A DNA stretch of 64,000 nucleotides from Gemmatimonadota bacterium (GTDB taxonomy: Bacteria > Gemmatimonadota > Gemmatimonadetes > Gemmatimonadales > Gemmatimonadaceae). Position numbers and translations under genes: made by a program. The stretch covers positions 186,001 through 250,000 of the forward strand of contig JAPLKS010000017.1 in NCBI GenBank assembly GCA_026387915.1, written 5' to 3'. The notes below the pieces were generated by a model that searched no databases, was not told the origin of the DNA, and saw nothing but the letters and a program-made list of their open reading frames with translations. Below are positions 58,364 to 64,000 of this stretch, piece by piece. Within the stretch, counting starts at the first letter, position 1, and each line of letters begins with the position of its first letter.

Positions 58364-60271
58364 TCAGGGAATCTCTGACGCCGGTCCAGTTCCTGCTCGG
58401 AGAGCGTTGAGGATGACCGCGATGTCGATGGCCTCCTGCAAGAGCGCTCCGACGGTCGGCGGGATGTACCCCAGCGCGGCCGCGACCATCGCCGCGCCGC
58501 TCAGCAGGAGTCCCGCGAAGATGCTTTGCCGCGCGATATGTGTGGCGCGCCGGCCGATCGCGATGGCGTCGGCCACGCGTGTGACGTCGTCCGCGAGTAG
58601 CACGATGTCGGCGGCTTCTGCTGTGATGCCGCCACCGTGCGCCGCGAGGGCAATGCCAACTGTGGCGGCGCTGAGCGCGGGGGCGTCGTTGGTGCCGTCG
58701 CCGGTCATCAACACTTTGTGCCCGGCGGCGAGCAACTCCTTCACCACGGCCACTTTTTGGTCAGGGAGCATGTCGCCGCGTGCTTCGGTAATGCCGAGGG
58801 TACGGGCGATCTCTGCGACGTTCTTTTCGTGGTCGCCGGAGAGCAACACGGTTCGGTTCACGCCAAACGTTTTGAGCCGCGCGAAAAAGGCGGGGAGCCC
58901 TTCGCGCGCGTGGTCGGCGTAGCGAAGTTCGCCCGCTGCCGCACCATCGATCGCGACATACGCGCGGAGACCAGCGCCCTCTTCGTGCAGCGCCGCCAAT
59001 CCGGACGCGGCGGAGGGTTGGGTGGCAGCCACGTAGCGCAGCGAACCCACCGATACTTTGCGCCCATCAACGGTGCCGGAAATTCCGCGGCCGGGCGTCT
59101 CTACAGAGTCACGCGCCTCAGGCACCCGCAACCCGCGCGCCTGCGCCGCCAACACCGTGGTGCGCGCCAAGAGATGCCCACTCGCATGCTCCACACCGGC
59201 GGTCAGTGAGAGCAGGGTGGCCTCGTCAAAGCCGTCGGCAGGGCGGACCTCGGAGAGCTCTGGGTAGCCGATGGTCAGCGTGCCGGTTTTGTCGAAGACC
59301 GCCGCATCCACCGAGCCGATTTGCTCCAGCGCGCTCCCCGTGCGCACAATGATCTGGTGCCGTGCCGCGCGGTTGATACCACTGATGATCGCGACCGGCG
59401 TGGCGAGAATCAGCGGGCACGGCGTGGCCACCACGAGGACGGCGAGCACGCGCAACGCATCGCCGGAGAGGAACCAGGCAAGCGCGCACGCGATGATGGT
59501 GATCGGCGTGAACCAAATGGCGTAGCGGTCGGCGAGGCGCTGGATGGGCGATTTTTCTGCCTGGGCGCTCCGCACGAGTTCCACAATGCGCGCGTACAGA
59601 CTGTCGCGTGCGGGAGCCGTGGCGCGCAGACGAAATGCCGATTCCTGATTGACCGAGCCGGAGCGCACCACGGAACCGGCGGTCACAAATTCCGGCGACG
59701 GTTCGCCGGTGAGGCGCGCGACGTCGATGTGCGACGCGCCGTCGGCAATGATGCCGTCGCACGCGACCATTTCGCCGGGACGCACGAGGAGCAGATCGCC
59801 AGGGACGATGGCGTCCGCTTCAATGTCTTCGGTGGTCTCTCCGCGCACGCGATGCGCCACACGCGGCGCGGCGCGTTCCAACTCACGCACCGCATCGGAG
59901 GCGCGGCCTTCGGCGTAGGCGTCGAGCAACTCGCCACCCGTTTGCATGAGGACAATGACGAGGCCGGCAATCGGCTGGCGCAGCACCACCGCCGTGACGA
60001 TCGCAAGCATCGCCACGACATCGGCCGCAAAGTGACCACCGAACAAGCCGCGCAGCGTTTTCCACGTGACGGGCGCCCCCGTGAGCACGAGCGCTACCAG
60101 CCAGACGCGGTCCGCGAGCGTGGCGTCAAAGATCCGAACGATGGCTCCCACCACGAGGGAGGCGAGTACCGCCAATGGCAACCGCGCGGCAGGTGACGAC
60201 ACGATCGCAAAAAAAATCGCCCCCCGACCACTGGCCGAGGGGCGATCTGGTTCCTGCAATGGAGCGGTCAC
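58364..60271 (-). CDS. P1B-type metal ATPase with TPC motif, no metal-binding domain
   Basis: Up to 635 residues. It has DKTGT (D327), TGE and GDGTND motifs of a P-type ATPase. The membrane metal site is ATPCPL (Thr283-Pro-Cys285), the TPC type rather than CPC. There is no N-terminal CxxC metal-binding domain. The conserved His-Pro of the nucleotide domain appears as ASGHLLA, so Pro is replaced by Leu. Metal not certain; position before ccoNO hints at copper or iron for the oxidase. Start: GTG 60271 (SD-like AGG upstream) puts a terminator-like hairpin in the coding region; GTG 60202 starts just beyond it. Confidence 0.85.
   Translation of the reverse strand: MTAPLQEPDRPSASGRGAIFFAIVSSPAARLPLAVLASLVVGAIVRIFDATLADRVWLVALVLTGAPVTWKTLRGLFGGHFAADVVAMLAIVTAVVLRQPIAGLVIVLMQTGGELLDAYAEGRASDAVRELERAAPRVAHRVRGETTEDIEADAIVPGDLLLVRPGEMVACDGIIADGASHIDVARLTGEPSPEFVTAGSVVRSGSVNQESAFRLRATAPARDSLYARIVELVRSAQAEKSPIQRLADRYAIWFTPITIIACALAWFLSGDALRVLAVLVVATPCPLILATPVAIISGINRAARHQIIVRTGSALEQIGSVDAAVFDKTGTLTIGYPELSEVRPADGFDEATLLSLTAGVEHASGHLLARTTVLAAQARGLRVPEARDSVETPGRGISGTVDGRKVSVGSLRYVAATQPSAASGLAALHEEGAGLRAYVAIDGAAAGELRYADHAREGLPAFFARLKTFGVNRTVLLSGDHEKNVAEIARTLGITEARGDMLPDQKVAVVKELLAAGHKVLMTGDGTNDAPALSAATVGIALAAHGGGITAEAADIVLLADDVTRVADAIAIGRRATHIARQSIFAGLLLSGAAMVAAALGYIPPTVGALLQEAIDIAVILNALRAGTGPASEIP
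60209..60248 (-). terminator. terminator-like hairpin at the 5' end of the P-type ATPase gene
   Basis: On the minus strand ATCGCCCC, a partly paired inner part, GGGGCGAT, then eight T's. This is a textbook intrinsic terminator for the upstream 54-residue gene (stop at 60276), yet it lies inside the open frame of the ATPase. Confidence 0.8.
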
Positions 60272-60275
60272 GACG

Positions 60276-60440
60276 CTACCTGACAGCGCTTGCCGTGGGC
60301 TTGGGCGCCCCGGCTTCCTTGGCGTACTGCGCGTTGGTCAAAAGCACGATGCCGTACAGCACGATGCCAATCGCAACGGCGCCAACAATGAGGCCCGTAA
60401 AGGCCGCGTTACGATCGGAGGGATGGTGGTTGCCGGACAT
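60276..60440 (-). CDS. small single-helix membrane protein
   Basis: 54 residues: a polar start (SGNHHPSDRN), one transmembrane helix (about 15-35, FTGLIVGAVAIGIVLYGIVLL) and a short polar end. GAGG lies 9 bases before ATG 60440. It is followed by the terminator at 60209-60248. The function is unknown; position before the ATPase and cbb3 genes could make it a small subunit or assembly peptide of that system. Confidence 0.65.
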   Translation of the reverse strand: MSGNHHPSDRNAAFTGLIVGAVAIGIVLYGIVLLTNAQYAKEAGAPKPTASAVR

Positions 60441-60499
60441 GGGAAAATCCTCGAGAAAGAAGCGAAGGCGACGCGTGGTTGGGCGCGTGGTGGGGCGCG

Positions 60500-60955
60500 T
60501 TAGGCGACGCGTACCGTCGTCATGGAATCGTTCTGTTTGATCTTCTTCATCACATCGAGGCCGCTGGTGATCTGACCGAACACCGTATGCACGCCATTGA
60601 GGTGCCGCGTGTTGTCTTCGCTCAACACCATAAAGAACTGGCTTCCGCCCGTGTCCTTGCCGGCGTGCGCCATCGAGAGCGCGCCCACCGTATGCGTGCG
60701 CGGATTCCCCTTGGTTTCGCACTTGATGGTCCAGCCTGGGCTGCCGGTGCCCGGCGGGCCCTTGGGGTCCTTGCCGGTATTCGGGCAGCCACCCTGCACT
60801 ACGAACTCAGGGATGACGCGATGGAACTTGAGTCCGTCGTAGAAGCCCGCGTTGGCGAGTTTCTCAAAATTGGCGGCCGCGATCGGGGCGTCCGTCTCGT
60901 AGAGTTCGGCCACGATGGTGCCGATGTTGGTTTCGAACGTCGCAGTCTTGGTCAT
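60500..60955 (-). CDS. peptidyl-prolyl cis-trans isomerase, cyclophilin type
   Basis: 151 residues, cytoplasmic. Cyclophilin motifs: [39 protein letters not shown] and [11 protein letters not shown]. It speeds prolyl isomerisation during folding. Length and motifs match the small bacterial PpiB class. It is in the same direction as the small membrane protein gene, with 59 bases between; no strong signal in the gap. Confidence 0.95.
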   Translation of the reverse strand: MTKTATFETNIGTIVAELYETDAPIAAANFEKLANAGFYDGLKFHRVIPEFVVQGGCPNTGKDPKGPPGTGSPGWTIKCETKGNPRTHTVGALSMAHAGKDTGGSQFFMVLSEDNTRHLNGVHTVFGQITSGLDVMKKIKQNDSMTTVRVA

Positions 60956-61017
60956 ATGACAGGAATTCTAGTGCGTGGAACGCCTCGGCGCACGATGCGA
61001 CGGGCGGTGCCGCCCAC

Positions 61018-61524
61018 TCAGGGCGACTTGGTGGGCTTGGGGCCCGAACTGATACCGAATTTATAGAAGCGTGGCACCTTGCAGCCACCCTTTTCGGCCG
61101 GCGTAAAGGTCCATTTCGCTGCCGCCTTCTGCGCCTGCGTTGCAAACCACGGATGCGATGCCTTGAGCACGATGAACGTGGACATATTGGGCTTTCCAAG
61201 GGTGTCCACTAGGACCTCCCACGTGAGCTCCATGTAGTTCCCTTTGCCAAACACGCCACGCGGATACGGCGGCTTGAAGACCGGCGGATCCATCTTCACG
61301 GGTGAGGGCACGCGCTCAACCTCGAGTCGCGGATTCTTTACCGCCTCGGCGACGGTGAGGTAGCACAGGTCGCTTCCCGTCGGCACGACGGCTGCGGGAG
61401 GCGCTGCAGGCGCGGGCTCGGGTGTTGGGGGCGACGGCGCGCATGCCGCGGCCGCGAGCAGTGCTGCGATTGCCGCGAAGAGGCCTACCGTCCGCGACGC
61501 GCGGGGTGCAAATCGCACGGTCAT
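61018..61524 (-). CDS. lipoprotein with TonB-C-like domain
   Basis: 168 residues. Signal peptide ending in a lipobox (AAAACAP). A Pro/Ala linker follows (about 30-48), then a domain with YMELTWEVLVDTLGKPNMSTFIVLKASHPWFA and AAKWTFTPAEKGG that resembles the C-terminal domain of TonB (strand-helix-strand). It is probably outer-membrane or periplasmic and not an energiser, because it lacks a transmembrane anchor. ATG 61524, 20 bases after the nth stop. A short GC palindrome lies just past its stop, without U-tract. Confidence 0.75.
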   Translation of the reverse strand: MTVRFAPRASRTVGLFAAIAALLAAAACAPSPPTPEPAPAAPPAAVVPTGSDLCYLTVAEAVKNPRLEVERVPSPVKMDPPVFKPPYPRGVFGKGNYMELTWEVLVDTLGKPNMSTFIVLKASHPWFATQAQKAAAKWTFTPAEKGGCKVPRFYKFGISSGPKPTKSP

Positions 61525-61544
61525 TGGTCGGTGATGCCGCGCAC

Positions 61545-62231
61545 TCACACGTCCGCAGACGGGCAGATGTCGCGGAGCGAGCACGACTCGCAGCGGGGCT
61601 TGCGGGCGTCGCAGGTGCGGCGGCCGTGCCAGATGAGTAAGTGCGAAAACTTCGTCCACGAATCTTTAGGGAACAAGGGAAGCAGCGCCTTCTCCACTTT
61701 TACTGGATCGGTTTCGTCGGTGAATCCAAAGCGCGCGGCGAGCCGTGCCACGTGCGTGTCCACAACGATCCCTTCGTTGATGCCGAAGGCATTGCCGAGA
61801 ATAACGTTTGCGGTCTTGCGCCCCACACCGGGCAGCTTGATGAGTTCCGCCATCGTGCGCGGAACCTCGCCACCGTGATCGTCCACCAGCGCCTGCGCCA
61901 TGCCCACAAGGCTCTTGGCTTTGTTCCGGTAGAAGCCCGTACTGCGAATGACCTCTTCAAGCTCTTCCATCTCGGCGTCGGCGAGCGCCGCCGCGGTCGG
62001 ATATCGCTTGAACAGCTCGGGGGTGACCATGTTGACGCGCTTATCCGTGCATTGCGCGCTCAGGATGGTGGCCTCGAGCAGTTGCAGCGGCGTGGCGAAG
62101 TCGAGTTCGCAGTGCGCGTCGGGGTACTCCACGAGCAATCGCCGTTCGATTTCTGCCGCGTGCGAGAACAGCGCGGCGGCGCCCATCGGGCGGCCTTTGC
62201 TTCGCGCCGACGCTTTGCGATGTGGTGACAT
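61545..62231 (-). CDS. nth: endonuclease III (base-excision DNA glycosylase/AP lyase)
   Basis: 228 residues. Helix-hairpin-helix LPGVGRKTANVIL; catalytic Lys in ILSAQCTDKRVN and Asp in VDTHVARLAARF; 4Fe-4S cluster CDARKPRCESCSLRDIC with C-x6-C-x2-C-x5-C spacing. It removes oxidised pyrimidines. The N-terminal 20 residues are basic and not conserved. It starts 8 bases after the polX stop, so both repair genes are one unit. Confidence 0.96.
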   Translation of the reverse strand: MSPHRKASARSKGRPMGAAALFSHAAEIERRLLVEYPDAHCELDFATPLQLLEATILSAQCTDKRVNMVTPELFKRYPTAAALADAEMEELEEVIRSTGFYRNKAKSLVGMAQALVDDHGGEVPRTMAELIKLPGVGRKTANVILGNAFGINEGIVVDTHVARLAARFGFTDETDPVKVEKALLPLFPKDSWTKFSHLLIWHGRRTCDARKPRCESCSLRDICPSADV

Positions 62232-62239
62232 GCGTCGCC

Positions 62240-63877
62240 TTAGTGCGCGGCCACCGCGCGAGCGCGGCGGGTGCGAGAAAAATCGAGCACGGCGTCGGCG
62301 TCACCGGCGTTGAGAATGTCGCGGGCGGTCAGCCATCCCTTGCGGGCGATGTCCACGCCGAGTGCGGCGTGGTCGAGGCCTTGGCGCGAGTGTGCGTCGG
62401 GGCCGATTTCAATGCGCACGCCATGGCGGCGTGCGTCGCGGCAGAGGCGCCAGTCGAGGTCGAGACGATGCGGGTCGGCGTTGAGCTCCACGGCCACACC
62501 GTCGGCACCGGCTTTGGCGAGTACCGCCTGCATGTCGATGGGGTACGCCTCGCGTGTGAGCAAGAGTCGGCCCGTGGGATGCCCGAGGATGGTCACGCGG
62601 GGATCGTCGAGCGCTTTGAGCACGCGTTCGGTCATCTGCTCTTCGTTCATCCCGAATCGCGAATGCACCGACGCAATGACGTAATCAAATCCGTCGGTCA
62701 CATCGGTGGGGTAGTCCACATCGCCCGAGGGAAGAATGTCCGCTTCGATCCCTTTCAATACGCGCATGCCGTCGAGGCGTGCGTTGAGTTCGTCAATTTC
62801 CGCGTGCTGGCGATCAATAGACTCGCGCGTGAGGCCGCCCGTGTAAAACGCCGACTGCGAGTGGTCGCTGATGCCGATGTATGACCAGCCGCGGCGCTTG
62901 GCGTCGTCGGCGAGTTCGGCGATCGTCGTGCCGCCATCGGAGTATTGCGAATGGCAATGCAGCACGCCGCGCAGGTCGGCGAGCGTAACGAGCGTGGGCA
63001 GCGTGCGTGACGCCGCCGCATTGGTTTCGCCGAGTCCCTCGCGCATTTCGGGCGGAACATAGGCGAGGCCAATGGTGGTGTAGAGCGCTGGCTCATCGGC
63101 GAGTGGTACGGTGCTGCCGAGCGCATCCGTGAGCACGTCGCCGAGGCGGAACCCCATTGCCGCGGCGTGGGTGACGACCGAGGCCACGTGCGCTTCGTTG
63201 CCCGTGGCGCGCCAGAGTGCCACTACGAATTCACGAGCCGGAACGCAGTGGAGGTTGAGCCGCGTGCCGTCGTTGAACCGGATGGTGACGCGTGGTGTGC
63301 CGTTGCCAAGCGATGACCGCACGGCGTCGCCACGGGCGAACTGCGCGGCCGCGGCACTCGGATCGCCGACGCACTCGGCGACGATGTCGAGGTCGCGCAC
63401 GACTTCGCAGCGCCGTCGGACGGCGCCGGCCACGGCCGCGCGTTCCACTGCGGGAAGGGCGCGCACCATCGCCAACAGGCGTTCGGCTTCGGCGCTGGCG
63501 TGGGGGAGCAGAAACGCGGTGCCGGTCTCGCGTAATCCGCTGATGCCGCGAAGAATCTGCTCGGCCATCGCGCTGCCAAACCGTGGGAGCCTCGCGAGGC
63601 GGCCGTCGCGGGCGGCCGCTTCGAGTCCTTGTAAGGAGTCGATGCCGAGCCCTTCGTGCAGCCGACGGATGCGCGACGGGCCGAGCCCTGGAATCCGTAG
63701 CATCTCAAAGAGCCCTTCGGGCGTGGACTCACGCAGTCGGTCGAGCAGGGTGCACTCGCCGTCGCGTTCCAGTTCGGCAACGGCTTGGCTGACGTCGGGG
63801 GTGTGCGTGTCAACGCCCTGCAGTTCGAGCAGGGCGTGGAGCTCGGCCACGAGGTGGGAAGCGTGCGGCAGTGGCAC
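62240..63877 (-). CDS. polX: family X DNA polymerase/3'-5' exonuclease PolX
   Basis: 545 residues. N-terminal helix-hairpin-helix modules (IPGLGPSRIRRLHEGLGI, LPRFGSAMAEQIL), a nucleotidyltransferase palm with GAVRRRCEVVRDLDIV (the two metal-binding Asp as DLD), and a C-terminal PHP domain (LHCHSQYSDGGTT, ISDHSQS, EADILPSGDVDY, EIGPDAHS) that gives exonuclease/phosphoesterase activity. It fills short gaps in repair, in line with the following nth gene. The start is GTG 63877. Confidence 0.94.
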   Translation of the reverse strand: MPLPHASHLVAELHALLELQGVDTHTPDVSQAVAELERDGECTLLDRLRESTPEGLFEMLRIPGLGPSRIRRLHEGLGIDSLQGLEAAARDGRLARLPRFGSAMAEQILRGISGLRETGTAFLLPHASAEAERLLAMVRALPAVERAAVAGAVRRRCEVVRDLDIVAECVGDPSAAAAQFARGDAVRSSLGNGTPRVTIRFNDGTRLNLHCVPAREFVVALWRATGNEAHVASVVTHAAAMGFRLGDVLTDALGSTVPLADEPALYTTIGLAYVPPEMREGLGETNAAASRTLPTLVTLADLRGVLHCHSQYSDGGTTIAELADDAKRRGWSYIGISDHSQSAFYTGGLTRESIDRQHAEIDELNARLDGMRVLKGIEADILPSGDVDYPTDVTDGFDYVIASVHSRFGMNEEQMTERVLKALDDPRVTILGHPTGRLLLTREAYPIDMQAVLAKAGADGVAVELNADPHRLDLDWRLCRDARRHGVRIEIGPDAHSRQGLDHAALGVDIARKGWLTARDILNAGDADAVLDFSRTRRARAVAAH

Positions 63878-63892
63878 GCGTCAGGGCGCGAT

Positions 63893-63999
63893 CAGTCTTC
63901 GATGCCCGCGAACGCGGCGAGGCGATCGATGAGGGAGTGCAGCTGCTTCTCCGTGAGGTCGATTTCCTGCGCAGCGCCCTCGACATCGAGAAGGCCAGC
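63893..63999 (-). CDS. C-terminal fragment of an unknown protein
   Basis: Reading in from the end of the window on the minus strand, 35 residues in frame end at TGA 63895-63893: an acidic, helical tail (AQEIDLTEKQLHSLIDRLAAF). The frame leads to the polX start 15 bases on, so it probably belongs to the same operon. Too short to name. Confidence 0.5.
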
Positions 64000-64000
64000 G

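Noticed and set aside
61002-61015. GGGCGG/CCGCCC palindrome after the lipoprotein gene
   Set aside because: Six-base stem, two-base loop and no U-tract; common by chance at this GC content.

Overview
The window is about 64 kb of dense, GC-rich bacterial chromosome with no rRNA, tRNA, CRISPR array, insertion sequence or prophage that I could recognise. Gene style (GC-rich codon use, many GTG starts, very frequent 4-base ATGA/GTGA overlaps, many Ser/Thr kinases, TonB/TolC outer-membrane export, a caa3 oxidase plus a cbb3 oxidase with fused CcoN-CcoO) suggests a Gram-negative aerobe of the Gemmatimonadota type. That assignment is inference from gene content and would need a database search to confirm. 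No gap between genes exceeds 300 bases.

Region 1 (1-8340, + strand): the tail of an unknown gene, then a tightly overlapped run: Ser/Thr dehydratase-like PLP enzyme, a degenerate receiver-GAF-GGDEF protein, a zinc-ribbon Ser/Thr kinase, an M1 metallopeptidase and an HSL-type esterase, followed by a saccharopine-dehydrogenase-family oxidoreductase. Region 2 (8361-16402, - strand): the caa3 cytochrome c oxidase operon ctaC-D-E-F, a terminator, then ctaG, a membrane acyltransferase and PBP4 (dacB). Region 3 (16.6-21.5 kb): a small unknown protein, then (+) a glycosyltransferase, a deacetylase, a Tat-exported glycosylasparaginase and a TrkA-N channel protein with an odd pore motif. Region 4 (21.5-26.5 kb, -): a receptor kinase, a secreted TPR protein and a methyl-accepting protein, set head to head with leuS (+). 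Region 5 (29-36.4 kb): a cysteine-synthase-like enzyme, an MbfA-type ferritin/VIT iron exporter, a two-PDZ protein, Kup, a PadR regulator and a TonB-like protein.

Region 6 (36.4-43.7 kb, -): an operon of ECF sigma factor, presumed anti-sigma factor, Spy-like periplasmic protein, TolC, MacA-like adaptor and MacB-like permease, the last without any ATPase domain or ATPase gene nearby; then an HD protein and a second Spy-like protein. Region 7 (43.7-48.6 kb, -): a TetR-TolC-EmrA-EmrB efflux operon with a readable sigma70-type promoter overlapped by a palindromic operator. Region 8 (48.6-60.4 kb, -): a CHASE3 sensor kinase whose phospho-acceptor His is replaced by Gly, and a cbb3 oxidase operon (P-type ATPase, ccoNO fusion, ccoQ, single-haem ccoP, ccoG, ccoH, a SafE-like protein, ccoI, ccoS). 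Region 9 (60.5-64 kb, -): cyclophilin, a lipoprotein, nth, polX and the tail of one more gene.

The features that look least ordinary are the sigma-controlled MacA/permease operon with its methionine/glycine-repeat adaptor and missing ATPase, the set of signalling proteins that have lost phospho-transfer residues, the non-canonical channel filter, and a strong terminator-like hairpin inside the 5' end of the P-type ATPase gene.
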